A stretch of 64,000 bases of DNA. Source: Chitinophaga barathri (GTDB lineage: Bacteria > Bacteroidota > Bacteroidia > Chitinophagales > Chitinophagaceae). The stretch lies in assembly GCF_003807585.1 (NCBI RefSeq), contig NZ_RMBX01000010.1:1-64000 (forward strand). The letters are read 5' to 3'. Position 1 is the stretch's first letter. Every line of letters starts with the position of its first letter. A model generated the notes under the pieces. The model saw only the letters and a list, made by a program, of their open reading frames with translations, did no database searches and was not told the DNA's origin. The translations under genes and the position numbers were made by a program. Below, piece by piece: positions 1 through 8,475 of the stretch.

Positions 1-144
1 TCCACAAAAATGCACATCTTTTTCACAGTATCCGCACTCCCCCGGGCCCCCCTCCTTAAATGCTTATAGTAGTAATAGTAGTAGCAATCTTTTTCAAAGA
101 ACTATTTTGAACTAAAGGAGGAGCAGCAGCGCTAAAGTGGTGGG

Positions 145-206
145 GCAACGAAGCAATCTCCTGCATCGGATGGATGTACGCCAATATCTGGAGATTGCTT
201 CGTCGC
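145..206. repeat. Inverted repeat, dispersed-repeat type
   Basis: The 17-nt arm at 145-161 (GCAACGAAGCAATCTCC) is matched by its reverse complement at 190-206 with one mismatch, around a 28-nt loop. The text that follows (CTCCTCGCAATGACG, 230-244) is of the kind seen in dispersed intergenic repeats of Bacteroidota. No gene is visible in 1-418. A short TAG/GTA triplet run lies at 66-84. The element may be a REP-like sequence. Only one copy occurs in this window, so dispersal is an inference. Confidence 0.6.
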
Positions 207-361
207 GGCTCCTGCACAAATCCCCGCTGCTCCTCGCAATGACGACATTTTCACAACGACACCCCAAACAAGGCTAGTTCTGTGGTAGATTTTCCCCCAT
301 TACTAAAGCCCTTGCACTAAAGTGCATAGTTTTAACTATGGCTGGGACCAATAAACACAAA

Positions 362-380
362 AGCCTCCAAAAGGGAGGCT
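362..380 (-). terminator. Hairpin terminator of the YceI gene
   Basis: Stem AGCCTCC (362-368) pairs with GGAGGCT (374-380) around a 5-nt loop. Read on the minus strand, the stem is followed by a T-rich tail (TTTGTGTTTATT). It sits 39 nt past the stop of the minus-strand YceI gene. Confidence 0.6.
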
Positions 381-418
381 CTTATGTCTCTTTTTTATCC
401 GTATTAATTATCAAACCT

Positions 419-961
419 TCATTGTTGTTGCGCATTCTGCGCTTTTATCAGCTGTATTTCCATATTGAGCTTTACTTCGTCGCTGAGTACAATGCCGCCC
501 GTTTCGGTGGTGGCGTTCCAGCGGAGGCCGTAATCTGTGCGGTGAAGGCGGCCTTTCAGGGCAAAACCTGCTTTTTCCTGTCCCCAGGGATCGGTGGAGG
601 TGCCGTTGTGCGTCACTTCCAGCTCAATCGGGTGTGTCTGGCCCTTGATGGTCAGATCGCCCAGCAGTTTAAACTGTTCGCCGGCTATCTTTTTTATTTT
701 GGTGGATACAAAGCTGATCTTCGGGAAATGAGTGGCGTCGAAAAAATCGCCGTTGCGGAGATGTTCGTCCCGCTGCGGGTTTTTGGTGTCAATGCTGTCC
801 GCGGACGCTTCAAAAGTAATGGTGGCATCGTGAAAATCTTCGCTGGTGGTGAGGATGCTCCCGGAAAACCGGGTAAAATAGCCGCTCACGTTAGTGATCA
901 TCAGGTGTTTTACTTTAAAGCCGATCTCGCTGTGTGATTCATCAATTTTCCAGTTTGTCAT
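419..961 (-). CDS. YceI family protein
   Basis: This 180-aa protein shows the YceI pattern throughout: it opens WKIDESHSEIGFKVKHLM, has a central LLGDLTIKGQTHPIELEV strand pair, and ends on a GIVLSDEVKLNMEIQL strand. YceI proteins form a lipocalin-like beta barrel that binds isoprenoid or other amphipathic ligands. Many are periplasmic, but this one has no signal peptide, so it is probably cytoplasmic, as in many Bacteroidota paralogues. It stands alone with its own terminator. The actual ligand cannot be read from sequence. Confidence 0.93.
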   Translation of the reverse strand: MTNWKIDESHSEIGFKVKHLMITNVSGYFTRFSGSILTTSEDFHDATITFEASADSIDTKNPQRDEHLRNGDFFDATHFPKISFVSTKIKKIAGEQFKLLGDLTIKGQTHPIELEVTHNGTSTDPWGQEKAGFALKGRLHRTDYGLRWNATTETGGIVLSDEVKLNMEIQLIKAQNAQQQ

Positions 962-1194
962 AGCATGTCGTTTTTTGATGACATAAAATTAAGTAGCGGG
1001 AGAATTACAGGGGTTGGATAGAATGCCGGAAAAGGTGGACGTTTTTACTTTATCAGCCAAGGAAATGTTAAAATCCGGCTTACCCCAAACTTAAAGGCTA
1101 TATTACACCGTACTACATGAATACCGCGTGGCCTGTTTATTGCGGTAAAAACACTGTTTACACATTTACACTGATTATTTTAACCGATAGATAT

Positions 1195-2325
1195 ATGAAA
1201 GCAAAGAAATTGGATATAGTCCGTTTTGCCTCCAAAGGGAAGGACGGTTTTTACGATACTGTCAAAGCCAGGGCCCGCGCCTACTTCGACCTTCACAATA
1301 TCTCACCGTATGCCAACGGGCAGATGTGGGTGAAGACCGCCGTGATGCTGTCACTCTATTTTGTGCCTTATGCGTTCATCCTTGGTGACGTAGCGGGCGG
1401 CAACGTATGGATCTTTATGAGCTTCTGGTTCCTGATGGGCCTGGGCGTAAGCGGCATCGGTACTGCTGTAATGCACGATGCCAACCATGGCACCTATTCC
1501 CCGAACAAAACGACCAACAAACTTATCAGCCATAGCCTGGAAGTGATCGGCGGGTATACCGTGAACTGGAAGATCCAGCACAATATCCTCCACCACACAT
1601 ACACCAATGTGTCCGGCCTGGATGAGGATATAGACACCATGGGACTGATCAGGCTCTCGCCGAACCAGCCGATAAAGAAGTTTCACCGTTACCAGCACGT
1701 TTATGCCTGGTTCTTTTATATGATCATGACCCTGTACTGGATGACTGCCAAGGACTTTTTCCAGGTGGCGCGGTATAGAAAGTTCGACCTCCTGGTAAAA
1801 CAGCAGTTGTCGCTCACCCGGGCCATGTGGCAGATCTCGCTGTTTAAGGCGGTGTATTACGGTTATATCCTGGTGCTGCCCCTCGTATTTGCGGACATTC
1901 CCTGGTATTTTGTGGTAGGCGGCTTCCTGGTGATGCATTTCACGGCGGGCCTGCTGCTGTCCTGCATTTTCCAGCCGGCGCATATCATGGAGACTTCCGA
2001 TTTTAAACCGCCGGTAGAAGAAGAAAACAAAAGGCAGATGGAAAACTCCTGGGCGGTGCATGAAATCGGGAATACCACCAATTTTGCCCCGAAAAACCGC
2101 ATCCTGTCATGGTTTGCGGGTGGGCTGAACTACCAGATAGAACATCACCTTTTCTCCAATATCTGCCATGTACATTATCGCAAACTGGCGCCTATCGTGA
2201 AAAAAACAGCGAGGGAATTCGGTTTGCCGTACAACGAGCAACGCACTTTCCTGAAAGCACTGTGGGCGCATGGCATCATGCTGAAGAAGCTGGGCAGAAT
2301 GCAGCCTGTTCCGGTAAAGGCGTAA
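1195..2325 (+). CDS. Membrane fatty acid desaturase (acyl-CoA/lipid)
   Basis: This 376-aa integral-membrane desaturase of the FA_desaturase superfamily has the three histidine boxes that hold the di-iron centre: HDANHGTY near residue 100, HNILHHTY near 140, and QIEHHLF near 325. Hydrophobic pairs flank them. The third box of QxxHH type is that of linoleoyl-CoA or front-end desaturases. It should introduce a double bond into an acyl chain and tune membrane fluidity. The reading frame stays open upstream to 1117. The ATG at 1195 (MKAKKLDIVRF) was preferred because the extra 26 residues are not family-like. It is followed after 30 nt by the RRM gene on the same strand. Confidence 0.9.
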   Translation: MKAKKLDIVRFASKGKDGFYDTVKARARAYFDLHNISPYANGQMWVKTAVMLSLYFVPYAFILGDVAGGNVWIFMSFWFLMGLGVSGIGTAVMHDANHGTYSPNKTTNKLISHSLEVIGGYTVNWKIQHNILHHTYTNVSGLDEDIDTMGLIRLSPNQPIKKFHRYQHVYAWFFYMIMTLYWMTAKDFFQVARYRKFDLLVKQQLSLTRAMWQISLFKAVYYGYILVLPLVFADIPWYFVVGGFLVMHFTAGLLLSCIFQPAHIMETSDFKPPVEEENKRQMENSWAVHEIGNTTNFAPKNRILSWFAGGLNYQIEHHLFSNICHVHYRKLAPIVKKTAREFGLPYNEQRTFLKALWAHGIMLKKLGRMQPVPVKA

Positions 2326-2355
2326 AGTATATTCATTCATTCAAATTTTAGTCAA

Positions 2356-2610
2356 ATGAACATTTATGTATCAAACCTGAGCGTTATTGTTAATGCGCAG
2401 GATCTCACCAAACATTTTTCGCAATATGGCGCCGTGGCGTCCGCCAATGTTATTACCGACAAGTTCACCAACCAGAGCAGGGGTTTTGCGTTTGTAGACA
2501 TGCCTGATGACAATGAAGCCCGCAAGGCGATCGCTGAGCTGAACGGCACGCAGCTGGACGGCAGGAGCATCGTGGTGAACGAAGCCAGGCCTAAAAAAGA
2601 GCGTTACTAA
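2356..2610 (+). CDS. RRM-domain RNA-binding protein
   Basis: This 84-aa single-domain RNA recognition motif protein has RNP2 as IYVSNL (residues 3-8) and RNP1 as RGFAFVDM (about 42-49), both with the aromatic residues that stack on RNA bases. It ends in a short basic tail (PKKERY). Such glycine-poor small RRMs are common in Bacteroidota and cyanobacteria. Some act in cold adaptation or as post-transcriptional regulators, but no target can be inferred here. Sitting behind a desaturase would fit a temperature or membrane stress role, which is inference only. Confidence 0.93.
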   Translation: MNIYVSNLSVIVNAQDLTKHFSQYGAVASANVITDKFTNQSRGFAFVDMPDDNEARKAIAELNGTQLDGRSIVVNEARPKKERY

Positions 2611-2630
2611 CCTCCATTTAAAAAAGGTAT

Positions 2631-2903
2631 ATGACCGTCAGAGAAGTCTACGAATTGCTGTGCAGCAGGATCTATTATGAACTGGCAAGCTCCTCAACAT
2701 TCCGCTTTTCAGGAAACACGATGTTTATAGACCGCAGGGCCGGTGTGCCTTTTTCGCTGCGGGAAGAACAGGGTGTTATTTACCTGGATACCGTTCCACA
2801 GCAGGGAGAAGACCAGCTCCGGATCGAAACCAATCACCCGGATGGCAGCCCTTTCCACTTCTTTGGGAAAAACAGCGGCCGGGAGATACTGGTGCTTGAT
2901 TAA
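2631..2903 (+). CDS. Conserved small protein, unknown function
   Basis: This 90-aa protein begins MTVREVYELLCSRIYYEL, with a helical first third followed by alternating polar and hydrophobic strands (TMFIDRRAGVPFSL, VIYLDTVPQ). No signal peptide, transmembrane segment or known motif is visible. It lies 20 nt after the RRM gene and just before a strong terminator, so desaturase, RRM protein and this gene probably form one transcript. Its reading frame has codon use like its neighbours, which supports a real gene. Confidence 0.7.
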   Translation: MTVREVYELLCSRIYYELASSSTFRFSGNTMFIDRRAGVPFSLREEQGVIYLDTVPQQGEDQLRIETNHPDGSPFHFFGKNSGREILVLD

Positions 2904-2946
2904 TGCCAGGTACACATCAACATACATTTACGGTCAAAGCCATAAG

Positions 2947-2980
2947 AACGGGCGCTGGGTTATCCGGCGCCCGTTTCGTT
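2947..2980 (+). terminator. Rho-independent terminator
   Basis: Stem ACGGGCGC (2948-2955) pairs with GCGCCCGT (2967-2974) around an 11-nt loop and is followed by TTCGTTT. It lies 44 nt downstream of the 2631-2903 gene and closes the desaturase-RRM transcript. Confidence 0.8.
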
Positions 2981-3001
2981 TGAAGGATTTATACAGTGGC
3001 T

Positions 3002-3505
3002 TTACGGGGTTGTTTTTGCACGCGCCAGGTATACCGACAGTTTATCGAACGTTTTGCCGAAACCTTCTTCCATGCTGCCCGCGATAGACTGGAACCCGGC
3101 GGTTTCTTCCGGGCTGGCATCTACCGGCCGCCCGGTGAGGGTGATGGTGGTTTTGCCTTTGTTTTCGGCAAATACGAGCCTGTAAAATATCTCCAGCGGC
3201 AGCTGCACATCAAACGGCGCTTTGACCACCTGTGCGTTTTTGTCCGCAAAAGCATTCGTGAATTCCAGGAGGTCGTGCGGCCGGATCTTTTTGAACAGGA
3301 ACCTGCCGTATGCCACAGACCCGCTGAAATCCATCTGGAAATGGAAAATACCGCCGGGCCTGAAATCGAGGCTGATCACCGTGTTCCGGCTTTCCGCCGG
3401 GCCCCACCATTCATTCAGGGCTTCGGCATTGCTGAATGCGTTAAACACCAGCTTCTGCGGCGCGTCGAACTCGTGCACAAGCGTGAATGTCGGCTGTTGG
3501 TTCAT
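3002..3505 (-). CDS. SRPBCC/AHSA1-domain protein
   Basis: This 167-aa protein of the START/AHSA1-like (SRPBCC) fold begins LVHEFDAPQKLVFNAFS and carries the family signature ALNEWWGPAE, then RPGGIFHFQM and a C-terminal helix GSMEEGFGKTFDKLS. In Bacteroidota, genes of this type almost always follow an ArsR-type regulator, as here. The start codon overlaps the stop of the upstream arsR-like gene by 4 nt, so the two are translationally coupled. The fold makes a hydrophobic ligand pocket. Ligand and catalytic role are unknown. Confidence 0.9.
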   Translation of the reverse strand: MNQQPTFTLVHEFDAPQKLVFNAFSNAEALNEWWGPAESRNTVISLDFRPGGIFHFQMDFSGSVAYGRFLFKKIRPHDLLEFTNAFADKNAQVVKAPFDVQLPLEIFYRLVFAENKGKTTITLTGRPVDASPEETAGFQSIAGSMEEGFGKTFDKLSVYLARAKTTP

Positions 3506-3837
3506 TTTTTAGGTTTTTTAGCGGCTTGTACTTTGGTGAGGTATTTGTCGAGCGAACTGAATTTCTCCGCCCAGAACTTCCGGCATTCCGCCGCCCAGTC
3601 CATTACTTCGCCCAGCTGGTCCAGCTTTGCCTCGCAGTATCTTTCCCTTCCCTGTTTTTTGATGATGACCAGGCCGCATTCCGTCAGGATCTTTACATGC
3701 AGGGACACTGCCTGCCGGGTAACGTCAAAATTGTCCGCTATTTCGTTGAGGTTCAACGATTTTTTCGCTAACATTTCTATGATCTGCCGCCGGGTGGGGT
3801 CGGCGATGGCCTGAAATACATCTCTTCTTGATTCCAT
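3502..3837 (-). CDS. ArsR-family winged-helix repressor
   Basis: This 111-aa ArsR/SmtB-type DNA-binding protein has IADPTRRQIIEML at residues 8-20 followed by the helix-turn-helix LNEIADNFDVTRQAVSLHV. The CxC metal motif of true arsenic or zinc sensors is missing, as expected for the subclass paired with AHSA1 proteins. The ATG at 3837 was chosen because it opens the canonical MESRRDVFQAIADPTRR. An in-frame ATG 12 codons earlier lies inside the predicted promoter. It probably represses its own operon through the inverted repeats at 3844-3885. Confidence 0.9.
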   Translation of the reverse strand: MESRRDVFQAIADPTRRQIIEMLAKKSLNLNEIADNFDVTRQAVSLHVKILTECGLVIIKKQGRERYCEAKLDQLGEVMDWAAECRKFWAEKFSSLDKYLTKVQAAKKPKK

Positions 3838-3858
3838 GAGTAGGCAAGCATTTGATGG

Positions 3859-3890
3859 CAAATATATGTGCAAGTGGTTGCTTGCGCAAA
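3859..3890 (-). promoter_or_regulatory. Promoter and operator of the arsR-AHSA1 operon
   Basis: On the minus strand a -33 box TTTG (3887-3890), 20 nt of spacer and a -7 box TATATTTG (3859-3866) match the Bacteroidota consensus TTTG-N(19-21)-TAnnTTTG. Inside the spacer lies CAAG-N6-CTTG (3871-3884). A second pair, GCAAGCA (3844-3850) and TGCTTGC (3879-3885), brackets the -7 box. This layout is what an autorepressing ArsR protein would need. Binding itself is inference. Confidence 0.75.
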
Positions 3891-3953
3891 TATAATCCGG
3901 GAAACATGCTGTAAAATGATGGGTTGGCAGCGGATTCCGGCTCTTTCCGCCGA

Positions 3954-3983
3954 TTGTTTATTCAGTATTTTACCCTATATTTG
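3954..3983 (+). promoter_or_regulatory. Promoter of the eCIS-core gene
   Basis: TTG (3954-3956), a 19-nt spacer and TATATTTG (3976-3983) form a full Bacteroidota sigma-type promoter. Transcription would start near 3990, leaving a leader of roughly 150 nt before the preferred start codon at 4147. Confidence 0.7.
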
Positions 3984-4146
3984 GATACGTCGGATTAGAT
4001 AAGGACCTACTGACCGGAACGCAGCAAAGAAAGAAAAGACCCCATAACACGAACCCCATAAACTCCCTGAGTTTTTTCCCGAGACACTAAAAGCCGCAGT
4101 GCTTTCATTCATCTGTGTACCGCAATGTGCACCCATGATCGCCGAT

Positions 4147-5925
4147 ATGAGCCCATTAACACCCAAAACACCTGATCCCAATCAGAAATCACTTTCGCAG
4201 GCGCCGTTTTTTGGCAGCAAACCACCTGTACAGGCCAAGCTCACCGTCAATGAGCCGGGAGATTCGTTTGAACAGGAGGCGGACAGCATGGCGGATAAGG
4301 TGATGCGTAAAGCCGCGCCGGTGCCGGAGCAGCCCATACCCGACGAGATGAACCCGGAACAGGAGATGAGCCCCGAAGGCCCGGAACAGGCCATGGCCCC
4401 CGAACCTGAAGTGGAGCAGCTGGCCGATCCTTCCCTGCAAAGAAAATGCGACCATTGTGAACAGGAAGATAAAGTGCAGCGCAAAGCCAGCGGCGATGGC
4501 GGGCAGATATCCCCCCAACTGGCCGCCAAGCTGGACAGCAGCCGCGGCACCGGTTCGGCACTGCCGGCGGGCACCCGTAGTTTTATGGAAAACGCATTCG
4601 GCGCGGACTTCTCCCGTGTGAATATCCATACCGGCAGCAACGCCGCCGCCATGAGCCAGGAGATCCAGGCCAAAGCCTTTACCCACGGCAGTGACATTTA
4701 TTTCAACGAAGGGCATTACAATCCCTCTTCCGACAGCGGCAAACACCTGCTGGCGCACGAGCTCACGCATGTGATACAACAGGGCAAAAGCAGCGTACGC
4801 CGCTCGCCCCAAAAGAGGACCACCAACGAAATGATCCCCGGCTTTGCACAACAGCATCGCCCGAACGTCAGCAATACCACCGCGCCCACCATCCAGCGGG
4901 CGAAAATAGACCACGGCACGCTCACCTGGGCGGACTTTACGGGCAAAGTGCCCAAGTCGCCTTCCTATGATGCCATGACCTATTCCGCTATCGCGGACTT
5001 CGATATGTCTTTATATCCTTTTAAAACACTCACAGAAACAGAAACCGGCACTACCATACAATCCGGTAAAAAGACGATAGACTGTGAAAAGGGTATGTCC
5101 AAAGACAAAAAAGCCGCCGACCACCCGGAAAGGTACAAGGCGTTTTCCGTGAACATAGAGCCGGACGTAACCAAGCTGGATGTAAAATCTTTCATGTGGC
5201 AGGAAAAGTCATGGGTAAAAAAATGGTTTCACGATCCCACCGCGCGCGCCGCGCATGCGGATACGTTTGTGCCGGGCTGCGAAAAGGCTTTCAAAAAGGC
5301 ACAGAAGTCCGCGGAGGCCAAGTGCAAGAGCGCCGTCAAAGCCTGTGAAAAGGCATTCAAAAAAGGGAATATTGCCGATTACAGCCTGGGTTCCGGTACG
5401 GCGACCAATTCCGGGGAATGTAAAACCGTCCTTGGCCCGGCCTGCGTATCGGACAGGATGAGTTCTGTTACCTATTCTTATAAGAACCAGAACGAGGTGT
5501 CCGCGGACGCCAGCGCACTGGGCGATTGCGCCACTACCTTCCGGCAGCAGATGATAGATACAGTGCTGGAAGATTCGAGCACTTCGCTGCTGAACCACGA
5601 ACAGCGGCATTTTGATATTACCGACGAGATCGCCAAAAAGATCACCACAGACCTGCAGGCGATGGCAACGGCCTTCCCGGTGAAAGAAGTGGAAGCCTGC
5701 GGAGCGGGGAACGCTATGAAGAAGGCTAATAAAGAACTGAAGTCCCAGCGCTCTAAACTGTCCAAAAAAATGGCGGCCATCAAAAAGACGCTCAATACTT
5801 ACCAGAACACCTACGATGCGGAAACCAACCATAGCGTGAACGTAAAAGCGCAGGACTGGTGGAACGACAACATCGACCAGGGGCTGCCGAAGAAGTCCGG
5901 TAAAAAAGACAAGTTCAAAATCTGA
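4147..5925 (+). CDS. eCIS-core (DUF4157) protein with DUF922-like C-terminus
   Basis: This 592-aa protein joins two metalloprotease-like modules. Residues ~25-65 carry the eCIS-core leader (PVQAKLTVNEPGDSFEQEAD), residues ~95-120 a CxxC pair (CDHCEQED) between QRK repeats, and residues ~130-225 the DUF4157 domain ending in the zinc motif HELTH (LLAHELTHVIQQ). The C-terminal half starts LTWADFTGKVP and holds a second motif, NHEQRHFDI, typical of DUF922-type putative Zn proteases. DUF4157 marks cargo or effectors linked to extracellular contractile injection systems. No injection-system structural gene is in this window. Earlier ATGs at 4099 and 4135 are possible. A cysteine-rich, lysine-rich stretch (EKAFKKAQKSAEAKCKS) lies between the modules. 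Confidence 0.85.
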   Translation: MSPLTPKTPDPNQKSLSQAPFFGSKPPVQAKLTVNEPGDSFEQEADSMADKVMRKAAPVPEQPIPDEMNPEQEMSPEGPEQAMAPEPEVEQLADPSLQRKCDHCEQEDKVQRKASGDGGQISPQLAAKLDSSRGTGSALPAGTRSFMENAFGADFSRVNIHTGSNAAAMSQEIQAKAFTHGSDIYFNEGHYNPSSDSGKHLLAHELTHVIQQGKSSVRRSPQKRTTNEMIPGFAQQHRPNVSNTTAPTIQRAKIDHGTLTWADFTGKVPKSPSYDAMTYSAIADFDMSLYPFKTLTETETGTTIQSGKKTIDCEKGMSKDKKAADHPERYKAFSVNIEPDVTKLDVKSFMWQEKSWVKKWFHDPTARAAHADTFVPGCEKAFKKAQKSAEAKCKSAVKACEKAFKKGNIADYSLGSGTATNSGECKTVLGPACVSDRMSSVTYSYKNQNEVSADASALGDCATTFRQQMIDTVLEDSSTSLLNHEQRHFDITDEIAKKITTDLQAMATAFPVKEVEACGAGNAMKKANKELKSQRSKLSKKMAAIKKTLNTYQNTYDAETNHSVNVKAQDWWNDNIDQGLPKKSGKKDKFKI

Positions 5926-5940
5926 TCATAAACATTGAAC

Positions 5941-6534
5941 ATGGAAACAGAAAACAATGCGCTGAACAAGCTGGAAGACAAACTCGCCCGCGGGCTGAAG
6001 TTTGCGGACATGCTTGGTTTCAAAAACCAGCAGCAGGTGCAGGAAAACCAGGTGCTGCTGCATACTTTGCTGGAAGTCATGATCAGCAAAGGGCTCGTGC
6101 GGCTGGATGAAGTGGAGGAAAGGAAAAAGATAGTGAGCGAGTATTTCGCGGAAAAAGAAAACAAAGGGGCCACCGTGCAGCTGGTGGATACGCCGGACAA
6201 ATATACCCAGCAGGAAACCGCCGCCATTGACTGTGAGAACAGGATACACCTTTGCAAGGCGGCGTGCTGCAAGTTATGGTTCCCGCTGTCTGTCCAGGAC
6301 CTGGATGAAGGCATTGTAAAATGGGACTACTACCGGCCCTACAGCATCGCCCACGATGAAAGCGGCTACTGTACCCACATGGACAAAACGCATGGCTGCC
6401 AATGCACCATTTATGAGAACCGGCCGATGATCTGCCGCACCTACGACTGCCGGACGGACCAGCGTATCTGGCTGAACTTTGAAGAAAAGATCGTACATCC
6501 GGATTTGCAAAAAGAAGGGTGGCCGAATATATAA
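5941..6534 (+). CDS. YkgJ-type cysteine-cluster protein
   Basis: This 197-aa protein has a helical N-terminal third (about residues 1-80) followed by the Zn/Fe-binding cysteine cluster of the YkgJ (CxxCxxCC) family: CKAACCKLWFPLS, then GYCTHMD, GCQCTIYENRPMICRTYDC. The pattern CxxYxxRPxxCRxY is diagnostic. It follows the eCIS-core gene by 15 nt and is likely co-transcribed. The ATG at 5941 was chosen over a TTG two codons earlier. The function of the family is not established; metal binding is the safe statement. Co-transcription with a two-zinc-motif protein may mean a metal-handling or maturation role. Confidence 0.88.
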   Translation: METENNALNKLEDKLARGLKFADMLGFKNQQQVQENQVLLHTLLEVMISKGLVRLDEVEERKKIVSEYFAEKENKGATVQLVDTPDKYTQQETAAIDCENRIHLCKAACCKLWFPLSVQDLDEGIVKWDYYRPYSIAHDESGYCTHMDKTHGCQCTIYENRPMICRTYDCRTDQRIWLNFEEKIVHPDLQKEGWPNI

Positions 6535-6574
6535 GTACCTCAACAATTCACTATACCTTAATTTTTTATATAGA

Positions 6575-7051
6575 ATGGCTGTAAAGATATACTGGCTGCA
6601 TAAGTTTGATAATTCTGCACAAGTAGGCATTATGGCAAGGCCCAGGGGCAATGAATGGCTGGAAGAAGAAATTCTCAGCTTAAAAAAACAACATGTCCAC
6701 GTGGTATTGTCCTTGCTTGAAAAGGACGAGATCCATGAGCTTGGACTACGGCGCCAGCCTGAATTATGCCTTAAGCACAACATCAGGTATTTGAGTTTTC
6801 CAATACCAGACAGAGATGTGCCGTCGCGGGATAAACGTTTCTTTGATATTATCGCAGAGGCAGAGCGGGAAATAGCTGAGGGGCGGAGTATTGTCATACA
6901 TTGCCGGATGGGAATAGGACGTTCGTCCATCGTGGCGGGAAGTCTTTTATTAAAGGCGGGGTTCGGGCCTGGTGATATTTTTGCACATATCAGCAAAATG
7001 CGCGGCCTCCGTGTGCCTGATACAGAGGAGCAGGTAAAATGGCTGATATAA
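6575..7051 (+). CDS. Dual-specificity/tyrosine phosphatase-like protein
   Basis: This 158-aa protein of the cysteine-based phosphatase superfamily has the P-loop HCRMGIGRSS (HCxxGxxRS) at about residues 110-119 and an upstream IPDRDVPS loop that could supply the general acid Asp. The N-terminus (KIYWLHKFDNSAQVGIMARP) resembles bacterial DSP-like proteins that pair this fold with short beta strands. Substrate may be a phosphoprotein or a phosphoinositide-like molecule. It starts 40 nt after the YkgJ-like gene, so it may be read from the same promoter. The frame is open upstream of the chosen ATG, but that extension overlaps the preceding gene. Confidence 0.85.
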   Translation: MAVKIYWLHKFDNSAQVGIMARPRGNEWLEEEILSLKKQHVHVVLSLLEKDEIHELGLRRQPELCLKHNIRYLSFPIPDRDVPSRDKRFFDIIAEAEREIAEGRSIVIHCRMGIGRSSIVAGSLLLKAGFGPGDIFAHISKMRGLRVPDTEEQVKWLI

Positions 7052-7132
7052 ACAGTTTTTTGGGGCTGATGCAGAGCTTATACAGAAACATCGTATTTTT
7101 ATAAGCCGCACAAAACACCCGGGAGCATCCAG

Positions 7133-7498
7133 ATGGAAACAAAAGTAATACCCGTACTGCGCATATTCGACCTGGCTAAAGCCATTGAGTTCTACATCGA
7201 CTGGCTGGGATTTACCATTGAATGGGAACACCGTTTTGACGATAACGCACCCATCTACATGCAGGTGAGCAGGGGAGGCATTACGCTTCACCTGAGCGAA
7301 CATCACGGGGACGCTTCGCCGGGTGCAAAGGTATATATTGAAACAGGCGGTGTGCGGGAGCTGCATAAGGAGCTGACGGATAAAAAGTATAAATACAACC
7401 GGCCCGGGCTGGAAGAAGCGTTTTATGGCGCCTGGGAAGTAATGGTGCACGACCCCTTTGGAAACCGGCTGTTGTTTTCGGAGAAAAAACCGTCCTGA
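7133..7498 (+). CDS. VOC (glyoxalase/bleomycin resistance) protein
   Basis: This 121-aa protein has the vicinal oxygen chelate fold: two beta-alpha-beta-beta-beta halves, beginning VIPVLRIFDLAKAIEFYIDWLGF and ending VMVHDPFGNRLLFSE. The second half's DPFGN is a classic VOC C-terminal motif, and the GITLHLSEH segment gives likely ligand residues. The sequence resembles the glyoxalase-superfamily bleomycin-binding type rather than true glyoxalase I. Its stop is 6 nt from the stop of the convergent transporter gene. Confidence 0.88.
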   Translation: METKVIPVLRIFDLAKAIEFYIDWLGFTIEWEHRFDDNAPIYMQVSRGGITLHLSEHHGDASPGAKVYIETGGVRELHKELTDKKYKYNRPGLEEAFYGAWEVMVHDPFGNRLLFSEKKPS

Positions 7499-7504
7499 CT
7501 ATCC

Positions 7505-8365
7505 TCAGTTCAAAGCCAGCAGTACAATGCCCGCCAGTATGATGATGGCGGCGGCCAGCCGTTTTACGCTGTCTTTTTCTTTTAAAAGGTTCACCCCAAA
7601 AAATACCCCGAACACGATACTCAGTTCTCTTACCGGCGCCACATAGGTGAGCGGTGTGGTTTTCATGGCAACCAGCACCAGCAGGTAGGACAGTGGCTGC
7701 AATATGGCAACGCCCAGCACCTGCTTCCAATGCAGCCGCACTTCCGAGCGGATGGCGTCCATTTTATCCATCACGACGGGAATGAGCAGGAGCAACGGCA
7801 TTATCATGGAAGCAAAAGCGATCACGATCGCGGATACGGCGTATTCCGCTACAGCGGCTTTGTCCCACAAGGTATACGACGCTATAAAAAGCCCGGTGAG
7901 CAAGCCGTAATACACGCCCGTTCTCACCGATTTATTTTCTTCCCCCGCCTTGAACCCGGTGAGGAAACAAACCCCGGCTATGATCAGTACGAAGCCGGTA
8001 ATGGCCCATAACCCCGGCCTTTCCCCGAAGAATAATACCGCACCTGTTACGGAAAACAATGGCCCCGCTCCACGTGCCACGGGATACACCACGGAAAGAT
8101 CCCCTTTGCGGTAACCCGCCTGCAATGCCACGAAATAAAAGATATGCAGCAGGCCGCTGCCCAGTGCCAGGGTAAGCGTGGCCTGGTTCAGCTGCACCGG
8201 CGCGCGGAACAATTCACGGACGAGGAACGGCAGGAAAATAACAGCGGAAAACAATGAAACCAGCCAGAAAAAGACCAGCCCGCCTTTCACCTGTTTGGTG
8301 AGCAGGTTCCACAAAGCATGCAGCACGGCGGCGGCAACTACGAGTAATAACGAGGAAGTACTCAT
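7505..8365 (-). CDS. EamA/DMT-family transporter
   Basis: This 286-aa integral-membrane protein has about ten hydrophobic helices in two EamA repeats. The first opens LLLVVAAAVLHALWNLLTKQ and the second GVYYGLLTGLFIASYTLWDKA. The conserved TLWDK and PVARG segments match the drug/metabolite transporter superfamily. Substrate is unknown; family members export amino acids, nucleosides or small metabolites. It ends next to a convergent VOC gene and starts about 110 nt from the next minus-strand gene. Confidence 0.88.
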   Translation of the reverse strand: MSTSSLLLVVAAAVLHALWNLLTKQVKGGLVFFWLVSLFSAVIFLPFLVRELFRAPVQLNQATLTLALGSGLLHIFYFVALQAGYRKGDLSVVYPVARGAGPLFSVTGAVLFFGERPGLWAITGFVLIIAGVCFLTGFKAGEENKSVRTGVYYGLLTGLFIASYTLWDKAAVAEYAVSAIVIAFASMIMPLLLLIPVVMDKMDAIRSEVRLHWKQVLGVAILQPLSYLLVLVAMKTTPLTYVAPVRELSIVFGVFFGVNLLKEKDSVKRLAAAIIILAGIVLLALN

Positions 8366-8475
8366 TCCTATGAAGATAAGTAATCCGCGATGAATTATGG
8401 TTCTCCAGGACGATCCTGTATCATGACCGGCGAAGCTTCATTTTCAGATACGTTGAACAGGCCCCGCCAGCCCTT

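Noticed and set aside
338..937. Open frame of 199 codons on the plus strand over the YceI gene
   Set aside because: It is the complement shadow of the YceI gene, whose minus-strand product matches its family from end to end.
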